DNA from: Micrococcus lylae NBRC 15355
Lineage (GTDB): Bacteria > Actinomycetota > Actinomycetes > Actinomycetales > Micrococcaceae
Assembly (NCBI RefSeq): GCF_001570885.1
Contig: NZ_BCSN01000028.1
Coordinates: 1 to 36,193 of the forward strand
DNA length: 36,193 nucleotides
Reading direction: 5' to 3'
The position numbers and the translations under genes are program-made. Of the stretch, positions 15,464-25,135 are shown one piece after another. The notes below the pieces were generated by a model. It was not told the origin of the DNA, searched no databases, and saw only the letters and a program-made list of their open reading frames with translations. Numbering within the stretch: position 1 is the stretch's first letter; every line of letters begins with the position of its first letter.

Positions 15464-18130
15464 TCAGATGTGCCGCAGCTCCTCCTGGCGGGACTGGACG
15501 CGCAGGCTGCGGCGCAGTGCGTCCGTCTCCTCGATCACCAGGCGGCGCAGGGCGCCCGGGGCGTCCGGGTGTCCGTCGATCCACGCCTGCGCGGCGGCCA
15601 GGACGGGGTGCTGCTCCTGCGCGGCCTCGTCGCCGTCCACGGCGTCCTGGTGCAGCGGGAACAGGCCGTGGATGGCACGCGAGGCCAGGCCGTTCGAGCG
15701 GGAGGACCACAGCTGCTCGAGCTCGCCGAACAGCGTCTGGCCGTAGCCGGCGGTCAGCTTGCCGGCGTCGGTGGCGAAGCCCTCCGCGGTGGCCGAGAGC
15801 AGGTCATTGGACAGGGGCGTGCCCGCTGCGTCCACGCCGGAGATCACGGCGTCCCATGCGGCCTGCTTCACCTGCGCCTCCGGCAGGGCGTTCACGGCCA
15901 GGGTGTGGCCGACCACGGTCTTGGCGGTGCGCTGCTCGGCCAGGGCGGTGTCCAGACCGGCGCGGTCGATGCCGCCGGTGGCCGCCAACGCCTGCAGCAC
16001 CAGCCAACGGATCTCCGTGTCCACGGCCAGGCCCGGCGCGGCGGTCTCGGCGTCCTGCACGAGGGCCTGCTCCACCTGACCGGCGAGCTCGGCGTCCTTG
16101 CGGGCCAGCAGGGCCAGGACGCGGGCGGCGGCGCGCTGCCGGTCCGAGCCGGCCTCGAGCCCGGCCACGTGGCGCAGCAGCAGCGAGCCCAGGCGGGTGC
16201 GCAGCCGGGCGCGCTCGTCGGCAGCGGCGTAGAGGGACACGGCCGAGGCGGCCTGGGTCAGCACCTGCGTGTACACGGCCACCGGGGCGATGGTGTCCGC
16301 GAGCGCCTCCACGGCGTCCACGAAGGCCGCCACGGACAGCTCGCCGCCGCGGACCATGGCCCACAGGGAGGCCCACACGGTGGCCTGCGCCAGCGGGTCG
16401 GCGATGCGGTGGGTGAGCACGGCGTCCAGGGAGATCTGGTCCAGGGACACGGCGGCGTAGGTGAGGTCCTCGTCGTTGGGCAGCACCAGGCGCACGCCGT
16501 GCTCCGGAACCTCCAGGCCACGGATCGGGGTGCGCTCGACACCCTCGGCCACGTCCACGGTGACCGAGTCGGTGCGCATCAGGGCGCCCGAGGCGTTCGG
16601 CTCGTAGACGCCCACCTGCACCACGTGCGGGCGGCGGATCGGTTCGCCGGTGGTCGGGTCCTCGCCGGACTGGACCAGCACCGCGGTGCCGTCCACGATG
16701 TCCACGCGCAGCGTCGGCACGCCGGCGGTGTGCAGCCAGGCATCGGCCCAGGCGGACATGTCCCGGCCGGAGGCCTCGGACAGCACGGCCAGGAAGTCCT
16801 TCAGCTCGGCATTGCCCCACGCGTGGCGCCGGAAGTAGGTGCGGGCGGCCTGCTCGAAGGCCTCGCGGCCCACATAGGCGGCCAGCTGCTTGAGCACCGA
16901 TGCGCCCTTGGCGTAGGTGATGCCGTCGAAGTTCTGGCGGGCGGCCTCCAGGTCCACGATGTCCGCCACGATCGGATGCGTGGTCGGGTACTGGTCCTGC
17001 ACATAGGCCCAGGCCTTGCGCCGGGAGGCGAAGGAGGTCCAGGCCTCGGTGAAGCCGGCGGCCTCGGCGGAGGCCAGGGTGCCCATGTAGTCGGCGAAGG
17101 ACTCCTTCAGCCACAGGTCGTCCCACCACCTCATGGTCACCAGGTCGCCGAACCACATGTGCGCCATCTCGTGGAGGATGGTGTTCGCGCGGCCCTCCAG
17201 CTGGGCGCGGGTCGGCGCGGTGTCATGGATGTAGTGCTCGGTGAAGGTCACCAGGCCCGGGTTCTCCATGGCGCCGAGGTTGTACTCCGGCACGAACGCC
17301 TGGTCGTACTTGCCCCACTCGTAGGGGACGCCGAAGAGGTCATGGAAGAAGTCCAGGCCGTTCTTCGTGATGGCGAAGACGGCGTCTGCGTCCATGTGCT
17401 CGGCCAGTGTCTGCCGGCAGAAGATGCGCAGGTCCACCGGCACGGCCCCGGTGGCCTCGTGGCCGCCCCAGTGGTCTTCGAACACGGCGTAGGGGCCAGC
17501 GAGCAGCGTGGTGATGTAGGTGGACTGCGGACGGGTGGCCTGGAAGGCCACGGTGACCGAGCCGTCGTCGTTCTTCGTCCGGGAGGTCTCCACGCCGTTG
17601 GAGGCGAGGACCCACGCGGCCGGGCCGGTGAGGCGGAAGGAGAAGGACGCCTTCAGGTCCGGCTGCTCGAAGTTCGGGAACACACGGCGGGCGTCGGCCG
17701 GCTCGTACTGCGTGTACAGGTAGGTCTGGCCGTCGGCGGGGTCCACGTAGCGGTGCATGCCCTCACCGGAGCGGGAGTACAGCGAGGTGCCCCTGAGCAC
17801 CACGGTGTTCTCCGCGGCCAGGCCGGGCAGTCGGACACGGTTGCGGCCGGCGACCTCGGCGACGTCCAGGGTCTCGCCGTTGAGCTCGACGGACTCCACC
17901 GAGGCGTTGATCCAGTCCAGCCAGGTCTCCGAGCCCGGCTCGGAGCAGGAGAAGACGAGGGTCGCGGTGACCGGGTACGCCTCGGCCTCCGCGTCCTCGG
18001 CGTTCCGGACGTCGACGCAGACGTCGTAGGAGCGCACGGACACGGCGTTCGCGCGCCCACGGGCCTCATCGCGCGTGAGCTCGGCGGTGTCCCAGTCCGG
18101 GCGCGGCAGGGCGGAAGTGTTCTCAGACAT
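15464..18130 (-). CDS. pepN: Aminopeptidase N (M1 family)
   Basis: This 888-residue zinc aminopeptidase removes N-terminal residues from peptides in the cytoplasm. The exopeptidase motif GAMENPG includes Glu289. The zinc site is HEMAH (His320, Glu321, His324) with the third ligand Glu343 in LWLKESFADYMG, exactly 18 residues on. The N-terminal beta domain precedes it, and a long helical C-terminal domain (about residues 530-880, ERAP1-type) follows. Length is typical of actinobacterial PepN. The ATG at 18130 has AGGA just upstream. It lies 69 nt downstream of glgC on the same strand and could be partly cotranscribed with it. Confidence 0.96.
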   Translation of the reverse strand: MSENTSALPRPDWDTAELTRDEARGRANAVSVRSYDVCVDVRNAEDAEAEAYPVTATLVFSCSEPGSETWLDWINASVESVELNGETLDVAEVAGRNRVRLPGLAAENTVVLRGTSLYSRSGEGMHRYVDPADGQTYLYTQYEPADARRVFPNFEQPDLKASFSFRLTGPAAWVLASNGVETSRTKNDDGSVTVAFQATRPQSTYITTLLAGPYAVFEDHWGGHEATGAVPVDLRIFCRQTLAEHMDADAVFAITKNGLDFFHDLFGVPYEWGKYDQAFVPEYNLGAMENPGLVTFTEHYIHDTAPTRAQLEGRANTILHEMAHMWFGDLVTMRWWDDLWLKESFADYMGTLASAEAAGFTEAWTSFASRRKAWAYVQDQYPTTHPIVADIVDLEAARQNFDGITYAKGASVLKQLAAYVGREAFEQAARTYFRRHAWGNAELKDFLAVLSEASGRDMSAWADAWLHTAGVPTLRVDIVDGTAVLVQSGEDPTTGEPIRRPHVVQVGVYEPNASGALMRTDSVTVDVAEGVERTPIRGLEVPEHGVRLVLPNDEDLTYAAVSLDQISLDAVLTHRIADPLAQATVWASLWAMVRGGELSVAAFVDAVEALADTIAPVAVYTQVLTQAASAVSLYAAADERARLRTRLGSLLLRHVAGLEAGSDRQRAAARVLALLARKDAELAGQVEQALVQDAETAAPGLAVDTEIRWLVLQALAATGGIDRAGLDTALAEQRTAKTVVGHTLAVNALPEAQVKQAAWDAVISGVDAAGTPLSNDLLSATAEGFATDAGKLTAGYGQTLFGELEQLWSSRSNGLASRAIHGLFPLHQDAVDGDEAAQEQHPVLAAAQAWIDGHPDAPGALRRLVIEETDALRRSLRVQSRQEELRHI

Positions 18131-18199
18131 GCGTCCTATCCCATCACATCAGCCGCCCCGGGCCGTCGTCGGGTCGGGTCTGTCGGGGACACGGCCGGG

Positions 18200-19438
18200 T
18201 CAGGCCGGGACGGCCTGGTTCTTCGGGATGACCGTCAGGCCGGACGCGGTGACCGTGAATCCGCGGGCCTCGTCCTCGGCGCGGTCGAAGCCGATGCGCA
18301 CGCCCGGCGGAACCACCACGTTCTTGTCCAGGATCGCGTTGCGCACCTGGGCGCCCTCGGAGATCACCACGGAGTCCAGCAGCACGGACTGCTCCACCCA
18401 TGCCTCGTCGAGGATCCGGCAGTCCGTGGACACCACGGACTGGGCCACGGTGCCGCCGGAGACGACCACGCCCTGGGCCAGCAGCGAGTCCACCGCGGTG
18501 CCCGGGCGCTTCGAGGCCGAGCGGACCAGCTTGGCCGGCGGGGACACGGACTGCCGGGTGTACAGCGGCCAGTCCCGGTTGTAGAGGTTGAACTCCGGCA
18601 CCGGCTGGACCAGGTCCATGTGGGCGTCGTAGTAGGAGTCGAGGGTGCCGACGTCCCGCCAGTAGTGCTGGCAGGAGCGGGCGCCCGGGATCTCGTTGGC
18701 GGTGAAGTCGTACACCCCTGCCTCGCCGCGCTCCACGAACCAGGGGATGATGTCCCCGCCCATGTCATGCGTGGAGTCCTCGTCCTCGGCGTCACGGTTC
18801 AGGGCCTCCACGAGGGCGTCCGTGTCGAACACGTAGTTGCCCATGGAGGCGAGGAACGCGTTCGGGTCGTCCGGCAGGCCGGGGGTCGAGTCCGGCTTCT
18901 CCACGAAACGGGCGATCCGCTGCCGGTCGGTCTCCGCGGTCTCGATGACGCCGAAGGAGGAGGACATCTGAAGCGGCTGGCGCACCGCGGCCACGGTGGC
19001 CTTCGCGCCCGAGGCGATGTGCTGGTCCACCATCTGCTGGAAGTCCATGTGGTAGACGTGGTCCGCGCCGATCACCACCACGATGTCCGGGCGGGCGTCC
19101 TGGATCAGGTTCATCGACTGGTAGATGGCGTTCGCCGAGCCGAGGAACCAGTCCTTGCCGCGGCGCTGCTGCGCCGGCACCGACGCCACGTAGTTGTTCA
19201 GCAGCGTGGACATCCGCCAGGTCTCGGAGATGTGGCGGTCCAGGGAATGCGACTTGTACTGGGTCAGCACCACGATCTCGCGGTAGCGCGAGTTCACGAG
19301 GTTGGACAGGGCGAAGTCGATGAGCCGGTAGGCGCCGCCGAAGGGCACGGCCGGCTTGGCGCGGTCCGCGGTCAGCGGCATCAGACGCTTGCCCTCACCT
19401 CCGGCCAGGACGATCGAGAGGACCTTCTTCTGGACCAT
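18200..19438 (-). CDS. glgC: Glucose-1-phosphate adenylyltransferase GlgC
   Basis: GlgC makes ADP-glucose from glucose-1-phosphate and ATP for glycogen and related alpha-glucans. The 412-residue protein starts [19 protein letters not shown], the nucleotide-binding loop, followed by [20 protein letters not shown]. Further family blocks are [34 protein letters not shown] and a C-terminal beta-helix part ending [13 protein letters not shown]. The ATG at 19438 begins at the conserved N-terminus and has a GGAAGGGAG site upstream. On the minus strand TAGTCT (19506-19501) is a possible -10. It is divergent from glgA, the same arrangement as Rv1213/Rv1212c in M. tuberculosis. Confidence 0.96.
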   Translation of the reverse strand: MVQKKVLSIVLAGGEGKRLMPLTADRAKPAVPFGGAYRLIDFALSNLVNSRYREIVVLTQYKSHSLDRHISETWRMSTLLNNYVASVPAQQRRGKDWFLGSANAIYQSMNLIQDARPDIVVVIGADHVYHMDFQQMVDQHIASGAKATVAAVRQPLQMSSSFGVIETAETDRQRIARFVEKPDSTPGLPDDPNAFLASMGNYVFDTDALVEALNRDAEDEDSTHDMGGDIIPWFVERGEAGVYDFTANEIPGARSCQHYWRDVGTLDSYYDAHMDLVQPVPEFNLYNRDWPLYTRQSVSPPAKLVRSASKRPGTAVDSLLAQGVVVSGGTVAQSVVSTDCRILDEAWVEQSVLLDSVVISEGAQVRNAILDKNVVVPPGVRIGFDRAEDEARGFTVTASGLTVIPKNQAVPA

Positions 19439-19528
19439 GGAACGAGGACTCCCTTCCTGCTGGCTGAGATGCCGGCATCGCACCGATGTCCGGTACCGCC
19501 AGACTATCGGCACGGTTCGGCGCTGGAC

Positions 19529-19534
19529 TAGGTT
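19529..19534 (+). promoter_or_regulatory. -10 element of glgA (leaderless type)
   Basis: TAGGTT ends 6 nt before the GTG at 19541. A GGAGG also lies between them, so the RNA may be either leaderless or have only a very short leader. Confidence 0.45.
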
Positions 19535-19540
19535 GGAGGC

Positions 19541-20737
19541 GTGCGCATCGACATCGTGAGCAAAGAGTTCCCCCCGGCCGTCTACGGCGGAGCCGGCGTC
19601 CACGTCGCGGAGCTGACCCGCGTCCTCGCCGCACGCGCCGACGTCCGCGTCCACGCCTTCGGCGACCCCCGCGACGCCGACTTCCACGGGGCCCAGGTGC
19701 TGACCTACCCGACGCCGTCCGGCTTCGAGCAGACCAACGGCGCCGTCCAGACCCTCGCCACCGACCTGACCATGCTCGAGTCGTTCGCCGGAGCGGACGT
19801 CATCCACTCGCACACCTGGTACGCCAACATGGCCGGCCACCTCGGCGCCCTGCTGCACGACGCCCCGCACGTGCTCTCCGCCCACTCCCTCGAGCCGCTG
19901 CGCCCGTGGAAGGCCGAGCAGCTCGGCGGCGGCTACCGCGTCTCCAGCTGGGCCGAGTCCACCGCCTACCACGCCGCGGACGCCGTCATCGCCGTCTCCG
20001 AGGGCATGCGCCGGGACATCCTGAGGTGCTACCCGCAGGTCGACCCGGCCCGGGTGCACGTGGTGCACAACGGCATCGACACGAAGCTCTGGACGCCGCA
20101 GACCTCCCAGGGGGCCCTGGCCGAGCACGGCATCGACCCGGACCGGCCGTCCGTGGCCTTCGTCGGCCGCATCACCCGCCAGAAGGGCGTGCCGCTGCTG
20201 CTCAAGGCCGCCCTGCAGCTGCCGGAGGAGGTCCAGCTCGTCCTCTGCGTCGGCGCCCCGGACACTCCGGAGCTGGCGAAGGAGGTCGACGCCCTGTTCG
20301 CCCAGCTGCGTGAGAAGCGCGACGGCGTCGTGGTGATCGAGGGCATGCTGCCCCGCCAGGAGGTCATGGAGATCCTGTCCCAGGCCACCGTGTTCGCCTG
20401 CCCGTCCGTCTACGAGCCGCTGGGCATTGTCAACCTCGAGGCCATGGCCTGCGGCACCGCCGTGGTCGCCTCCCGCGTCGGCGGCATTCCCGAGGTCGTG
20501 GACCACGGCACCACCGGGCTGCTCGTGGACATCGAGCAGGAGGACGACGGCACCGGCACCCCCGTCGACGAGGACGCCTTCGTGGCCGACTTCGCCGCCG
20601 CCCTCACCCAGGTGCTCTCCGACCCGGAGAAGGCCGCCGCCATGGGCGAGGCCGGTCGCACCCGGGCCATCGAGCACTTCTCCTGGGAGACCATCGCCGA
20701 GCGCACCCTCGAGGTCTACCGGACCGTCCTGCGCTGA
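19541..20737 (+). CDS. glgA: GT4-type glycogen synthase / maltose-1-phosphate synthase
   Basis: The 398-residue protein begins [20 protein letters not shown], the glycogen synthase N-terminus with the GGAGVH glucosyl-donor loop. The C-terminal Rossmann domain has [10 protein letters not shown] and the GT4 Glu-x7-Glu motif in [15 protein letters not shown]. It is the short actinobacterial class (Rv1212c-like), about 390 residues, rather than the 480-residue GT5 GlgA. The mycobacterial enzyme forms maltose-1-phosphate from ADP-glucose (GlgM activity), so this gene may feed the GlgE route; no glgE is visible here. The start is a GTG. A hairpin terminator follows 15 nt after the stop. Confidence 0.92.
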   Translation: MRIDIVSKEFPPAVYGGAGVHVAELTRVLAARADVRVHAFGDPRDADFHGAQVLTYPTPSGFEQTNGAVQTLATDLTMLESFAGADVIHSHTWYANMAGHLGALLHDAPHVLSAHSLEPLRPWKAEQLGGGYRVSSWAESTAYHAADAVIAVSEGMRRDILRCYPQVDPARVHVVHNGIDTKLWTPQTSQGALAEHGIDPDRPSVAFVGRITRQKGVPLLLKAALQLPEEVQLVLCVGAPDTPELAKEVDALFAQLREKRDGVVVIEGMLPRQEVMEILSQATVFACPSVYEPLGIVNLEAMACGTAVVASRVGGIPEVVDHGTTGLLVDIEQEDDGTGTPVDEDAFVADFAAALTQVLSDPEKAAAMGEAGRTRAIEHFSWETIAERTLEVYRTVLR

Positions 20738-20752
20738 CCCGGCCCCACGCGA

Positions 20753-20787
20753 ACGGCCGCCCGCCTCAGGCTGAGGTGGGCGGCCGT
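20753..20787. terminator. Hairpin terminator between convergent glgA and acyl-CoA oxidase
   Basis: A 16-bp stem with one G-U (20753-20768 with 20772-20787) closes on a 3-nt loop and is followed by CGTCGCG on the plus strand. It lies between two converging genes. Confidence 0.85.
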
Positions 20788-20830
20788 CGTCGCGAAGGGC
20801 AGGACCCGGCCGGACCGGGTCACGTCAGGC

Positions 20831-22966
20831 TCAGGCGTCGGACTTGTTCGCCTTCTTCGCCGCCTTCTGCCGGGCGCGCAGGGTGCGCTCGTGGACCGGG
20901 GCGTCACCCGAGGCGCCCAGCTCCGCGTAGTGGGCGTGGGCCTCCGCCTGACGCGCGTGCTCCTCATCGGTGGTCAGCTCCATGCGCAGGTGCTCCTGCT
21001 CCAGGCCGTAGGCCTCCACCAGCTCCTGGGCGAAGGGGCGAAGGCGCTCGGCGAGGCGGTTGATGTAGCCGCGCAGGGCCCGGGCGCGCTGGGAGGACAC
21101 GCGGCCGTGGGCCACGTACCAGCCGAGGTCGTCCTCCACCGTGCGCAGCGCGAAGAGGTCGCGCAGCCAGGTGAGCACCGTGCGGGTGTGCTCGTCCTCG
21201 ATGCCCTCGACGGCCCGGGTGAAGGCCTCCCACTGCAGCAGGGCGGCGTGGTCGCGGGCGACCTCGATCAGCTCGTGCTGACGGGAGTTGAAGGCGGCGG
21301 CCTGCGCGGCCTGGTCCTTGCCGCGCACCTTCTGCAGGGTGCCGGCGATGTCCGCGGTCTTCGAGCGCACCCGATCCGTCAGCAGGCTCTGCTGGACCTG
21401 CGGGTCCTTGAACCAGTTCGCCGAGCGGCGCTCGTCCGAGCGGTCGGACACGGACTGGACCACCTTGTGCAGGCCGGCCCGGTGCAGGGCCTCGGAGGCC
21501 TGGCTGGCCACGTACTTGGACACGGCGCCGACGTCGAGGCGGCCGAACTCCTTCGAGTAGTCCGTGAGCAGTCGCTTGCCCACCAGCTGGAGCAGGACGT
21601 TGTTGTCCCCCTCGAAGGTGACGAAGACGTCCAGGTCCGCGCGCAGCTGGGTGACCCGGTTGCGCGCCATGAATCCCTGGCCGCCGCAGGCCTCGCGGGC
21701 CTCCTGGAGGGTGTCCAGGGCGTTCCAGGTGGTCACCGGCTTCACCGCCGCCGCGAGGGTCTCGAGCTCCTGGCGGTGATGGTCGGTGTCTCCGCGGCCG
21801 GAGAAGACCTCGTCGAACTTCTCCAGCAGCTCGTTGGCGGAGAAGGCGTCCGCGTAGGTGCGGGCGAGGCGGTCGATCAGGCGGCGCTGATGGTTCTGGT
21901 AGTCCATCAGCACCTCCTCGCGGTCCGGGGAGGACGCGTTGAACTGGCGGCGCTGGTTGCCGTAGGTGATCGCGCCCTGCAGGCCGAGGAAGGAGGCGCC
22001 CGTGGCGGACAGGGACAGCGAGACACGCCCCTGCACGAGGGTGCCGAGCATGGTGAAGAAGCGGCGGCCCGGGGAGGCGATGGGGGAGGAGTAGGTGCCG
22101 TCCGCGGCCACATCGCCGTAGCGGTTCAGCAGGTTGGTGCGCGGGATGCGGACCTCGGTGAAGTGCAGTCGGCCGTTGTCGATGCCGTTGAGGCCGCCCT
22201 TGAGACCGTCGTCTTCGCCGCCGACACCCGGCAGGAAGTTCCCGTCCTCGTCACGGATCGGCACGAAGAAGCAGTGCACCCCGTGGTTGACGCCCTTGGT
22301 GATCAGCTGGGCGAACACCGTGGCGGCACGGCCGTGCAGTGCCGCGTTGCCCAGGTAGTCCTTCCATGCGCCCTTGAACGGCGTGTGGATCACGAACTCC
22401 TCGGAGGCCTCGTCATAGGTGGCCGTGGTCGCGATGGAGGCCACGTCCGAGCCGTGGCCGATCTCCGTCATGGCGAACGCGCCGGGCAGCTGCAGGGTGA
22501 GGGCATCCGGCAGCCACTTCTCATGGTGCTCGGCGGTGCCCAGGTGCAGGATCGCCGAGGAGAACAGGCCCCACTGGACGCCGGCCTTGATCTGCAGGGA
22601 GGGATCCGCGGTGACGATGTCCGAGAACGCCGCCACGGAGGCGCCGTGCGCGTCCTCACCGCCGAACCTGGCCGGGAAGGCGCGGGCGATGGCGTCGTTG
22701 TCCACGAGGATCCTCAGCTGGTCCAGCACGCGCTCACGGTGCTCGTCCATGCCGAGCAGGGGGTCGCGGTGCAGCGCCGGATCCTTCATCAGGGCGCGGG
22801 AGGCGCGGCGGACGTCGGCCCACCGTCCCAGCAGCGCCTCCTGGAGGGCGGCTCCATCGAGGGCGCCGGCTTCCGGGTGCTCCGGGGCGATCTGATCGAT
22901 GTCGTGGGGAACGGAGTCCGTGGGGTCGGTGGCGGGGGTCCCGGTCGTGGGCTCTGCGGCGGTCAT
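20831..22966 (-). CDS. Acyl-CoA oxidase/dehydrogenase, long form
   Basis: This 711-residue flavoprotein would introduce the 2,3-double bond in acyl-CoA. It has the FAD-site block AMTEIGHGSDVAS, GFMARNRV, and the ACOX-type motif FVTFEGDNNVLLQLVGK with Glu452 as probable catalytic base. Length and the C-terminal helical extension (about residues 480-711, ending in a Lys-rich tail KAAKKANKSDA) match peroxisomal-type acyl-CoA oxidases more than the ~380-residue dehydrogenases. Whether it passes electrons to oxygen or to ETF cannot be decided here. The ATG overlaps the TetR stop by 4 nt and has AAAGGAG upstream. It occupies the place of fadE5 in the mycobacterial fadA2 locus. Confidence 0.9.
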   Translation of the reverse strand: MTAAEPTTGTPATDPTDSVPHDIDQIAPEHPEAGALDGAALQEALLGRWADVRRASRALMKDPALHRDPLLGMDEHRERVLDQLRILVDNDAIARAFPARFGGEDAHGASVAAFSDIVTADPSLQIKAGVQWGLFSSAILHLGTAEHHEKWLPDALTLQLPGAFAMTEIGHGSDVASIATTATYDEASEEFVIHTPFKGAWKDYLGNAALHGRAATVFAQLITKGVNHGVHCFFVPIRDEDGNFLPGVGGEDDGLKGGLNGIDNGRLHFTEVRIPRTNLLNRYGDVAADGTYSSPIASPGRRFFTMLGTLVQGRVSLSLSATGASFLGLQGAITYGNQRRQFNASSPDREEVLMDYQNHQRRLIDRLARTYADAFSANELLEKFDEVFSGRGDTDHHRQELETLAAAVKPVTTWNALDTLQEAREACGGQGFMARNRVTQLRADLDVFVTFEGDNNVLLQLVGKRLLTDYSKEFGRLDVGAVSKYVASQASEALHRAGLHKVVQSVSDRSDERRSANWFKDPQVQQSLLTDRVRSKTADIAGTLQKVRGKDQAAQAAAFNSRQHELIEVARDHAALLQWEAFTRAVEGIEDEHTRTVLTWLRDLFALRTVEDDLGWYVAHGRVSSQRARALRGYINRLAERLRPFAQELVEAYGLEQEHLRMELTTDEEHARQAEAHAHYAELGASGDAPVHERTLRARQKAAKKANKSDA

Positions 22967-23661
22967 GAGGTGCTCCTTTGCGTGCGGGAAAGGGCGGATG
23001 TGGTGGATGTGGTGGATCCGGTCAGGCCGTTGAGCAGCCAGCCGGTGATCTGGGCGGCGGTCTGCTCCGCCGTGGCGCGGCCGGGCACGCCGGACGCGGA
23101 GAGCCAGGCCTCGCCGGCGGCCTTGACCATGCCGAGCGCGGCGGTGGGCCACAGCAGCAGGGGGTCGCCGTTGGCGGGTGCCTCGCGCCCGGCGGCGGCG
23201 AGATGGGCGCGCAGCCGCTCCTCCAGGGCCTGGTGCATGCGCTCGAAGAAGCCGTGGAGCGTCTGCGCGTCGGCGCCGTCCTGCAGCCCGTGGGCCGACT
23301 GCACGGAGAAGGCGTACACATGCGGAGAGGAGTCGGCCATCCGCAGGTAGGTCTCGACCATGGCGCCCAAGGCCAGGCGGGGGTCCGAGGAGGTTCCCAC
23401 CGCTTCGAGCAGGCGCCGCTCCATCAGAGCGATGGCCTCCTGCGAGACAGCCTCCTGCAGGCCCGCCTTGTCCCTGAAGTACCGGTAGAACACGGACTTG
23501 GAGGTGCCGGCGTGGGCGGCGATCTCCTCCATGGAGGGGTGGGGGCCCAGGTCATGCACGGCCTCACGGGTGGCCCGAAGGAGCGCGCGGCGTCGCAGGC
23601 GGCGATGCTCGTCCCAGCGGGCATGACGCCCGTCGCGCAGCGAGGATGTGTGTGACTTCAC
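22963..23661 (-). CDS. TetR-family transcriptional regulator of the fatty-acid locus
   Basis: The 232-residue protein has an N-terminal TetR helix-turn-helix at about residues 38-65 (MEEIAAHAGTSKSVFYRYF RDK) and a variable, mostly helical ligand domain. It starts with GTG at 23661, which lies 7 nt after a TACGGT -10 element; the frame is open further upstream but without similarity. It overlaps the acyl-CoA oxidase gene by 4 nt (ATGA) and is divergent from fadA2. By position it probably controls both directions in response to acyl-CoA or a fatty acid; this is inference from context. Confidence 0.9.
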   Translation of the reverse strand: MKSHTSSLRDGRHARWDEHRRLRRRALLRATREAVHDLGPHPSMEEIAAHAGTSKSVFYRYFRDKAGLQEAVSQEAIALMERRLLEAVGTSSDPRLALGAMVETYLRMADSSPHVYAFSVQSAHGLQDGADAQTLHGFFERMHQALEERLRAHLAAAGREAPANGDPLLLWPTAALGMVKAAGEAWLSASGVPGRATAEQTAAQITGWLLNGLTGSTTSTTSALSRTQRSTS

Positions 23662-23685
23662 GGAACCCACCGTATCAGGTACTCT
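23657..23685. promoter_or_regulatory. Overlapping divergent promoters of tetR and fadA2
   Basis: On the plus strand TTCACG (23657-23662) and TACTCT (23680-23685) are 17 nt apart and would drive fadA2 with a leader of about 70 nt. On the minus strand TACGGT (23674-23669) lies between them, 7 nt before the tetR GTG. A repressor bound here would cover both. CGGAACC (23661-23667) and GGTTGCG (23687-23693) are an imperfect inverted pair, only weakly supported as an operator. Confidence 0.45.
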
Positions 23686-23761
23686 CGGTTGCGGAAACAC
23701 CGTTCGCCCTGGCGACGTCCCCTCTTCACGCGGACGCGCCTGCCCCTCGAAGGAGACCGAC

Positions 23762-25093
23762 GTGACCGTCACCGACGCCACCGATTCCCGTCCCGCCGTC
23801 GCCGGCGGCCCGCTGCGCAAGGCCGTCGTGGTCGGCGGCAACCGCATCCCGTTCGCCCGTGCCAACACCGCCTACGCGGACGCGTCCAACCAGGACATGC
23901 TGACCGCGGCCATCGAGGGTCTCGTCGCCCGCTGCGGCCTGCAGGGAGAGCGCCTCGGCCAGGTCGCCGCCGGCGCCGTGCTCAAGCATCCGCGCAACTT
24001 CAACCTCACCCGCGAGTCCGTGCTCGGCTCGTCGCTGTCCCATGACACCCCGGCCATGGACCTGCAGGTCGCCTGCGCCACCGGCATGGAGGCCCTCGGC
24101 ATCCTCGCGGACAAGATCCGCCTGGGCCAGATCGACTCCGGCATCGGCGGCGGCGTGGACTCCATCTCCGACTCGCCGATCTCCGTCTCGGACGGCCTGC
24201 GCCGTGTGCTCCTGCGCCTCAACGCCGCCCGCACCGGCAAGGAGCGCCTCGCCGCTCTCAAGGACCTCCGCCCGGGCCACCTCGTCCCGGAGCCCGCCGG
24301 GGCCGGTGAGCCCCGCACCGGCCTGGCCATGGGCGAGCATCAGGCCCTGACCACCCACGACTGGGGCGTGACCCGCGCCGAGCAGGACGAGCTCGCTCTC
24401 GCCTCCCACCAGAACCTGGCCGCCGCCTACGACTCCGGCTACATGGACGACCTGGTCACCCCGTTCCGAGGCCTGGCCAAGGACAACAACCTCCGCGGTG
24501 ACTCCACCCTGGAGAAGCTCGGCCGCCTCAAGCCGGCGTTCGGCCGCCACCTGGGGGAGGAGGCCACCATGACGGCCGCCAACTCCACTCCGCTCACCGA
24601 CGGCGCCTCGGCCGTGCTGGTCTCCTCGGAGCAGTGGGCCGCCGAGCGTCGCCTGCCCGTGCTGGCCGAGTTCGTGGACCACGAGATCGCCGCCGTGGAC
24701 TTCGTGGACGGGGACGAGGGCCTGCTCATGGCCCCGGTGTACGCCGTCCCGCGTCTGCTGGGCCGCCACGGCCTGACCCTGGAGGACCTGGACTTCATCG
24801 AGATCCACGAGGCCTTCGCCGGCACCGTGCTCTCCACCATGAAGGCCTGGGAGGACGAGGAGTTCTGCCGCTCCCGCCTCGGCCTGGACGGCGCCTTCGG
24901 CACCGTGGACCGCGCCAAGCTCAACGTGCACGGCTCCTCCCTGGCCGCCGGCCACCCGTTCGCGGCCACCGGCGGCCGCATCACCGCCCTGCTGGCCAAG
25001 ATGCTCCACGAGAAGGGCGAGGGCTCCCTCGGCCTGATCTCCGTGTGCGCCGCCGGCGGCCAGGGCGTCGTCGCCCTGATGCGCGGCCGCTGA
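23762..25093 (+). CDS. fadA2: Acetyl-CoA acyltransferase (thiolase), FadA2-like
   Basis: Thiolase cleaves 3-oxoacyl-CoA with CoA, or runs in reverse. The 443-residue protein has the acylated Cys105 in VACATGMEAL, His398 in SSLAAGHPFAATGGR and Cys429 in SVCAAGGQG, so the active site is complete. The sequence follows M. tuberculosis FadA2 (Rv0243) closely, for example NRIPFAR, YADASNQDM and NFNLTRE. The GTG at 23762 is preceded by AAGGAGA at 23750-23756. It is the first gene of an operon with fabG4 and htdX, as in mycobacteria. Confidence 0.93.
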   Translation: MTVTDATDSRPAVAGGPLRKAVVVGGNRIPFARANTAYADASNQDMLTAAIEGLVARCGLQGERLGQVAAGAVLKHPRNFNLTRESVLGSSLSHDTPAMDLQVACATGMEALGILADKIRLGQIDSGIGGGVDSISDSPISVSDGLRRVLLRLNAARTGKERLAALKDLRPGHLVPEPAGAGEPRTGLAMGEHQALTTHDWGVTRAEQDELALASHQNLAAAYDSGYMDDLVTPFRGLAKDNNLRGDSTLEKLGRLKPAFGRHLGEEATMTAANSTPLTDGASAVLVSSEQWAAERRLPVLAEFVDHEIAAVDFVDGDEGLLMAPVYAVPRLLGRHGLTLEDLDFIEIHEAFAGTVLSTMKAWEDEEFCRSRLGLDGAFGTVDRAKLNVHGSSLAAGHPFAATGGRITALLAKMLHEKGEGSLGLISVCAAGGQGVVALMRGR

Positions 25094-25135
25094 GCCGAAC
25101 CGACCGTCGAGACCGACTGAAGAAGGACTGATCTG

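Noticed and set aside
15470-19531. Very long open frame on the plus strand opposite pepN and glgC
   Set aside because: It is the antisense shadow of two clear genes; the translation is Gly/Val/His/Leu-rich with no family similarity, as expected in high-GC DNA.
23661-23693. CGGAACC / GGTTGCG as a TetR operator
   Set aside because: Only 6 of 7 bases pair and the 19-nt spacing is long; kept only as a weak remark in the promoter entry.
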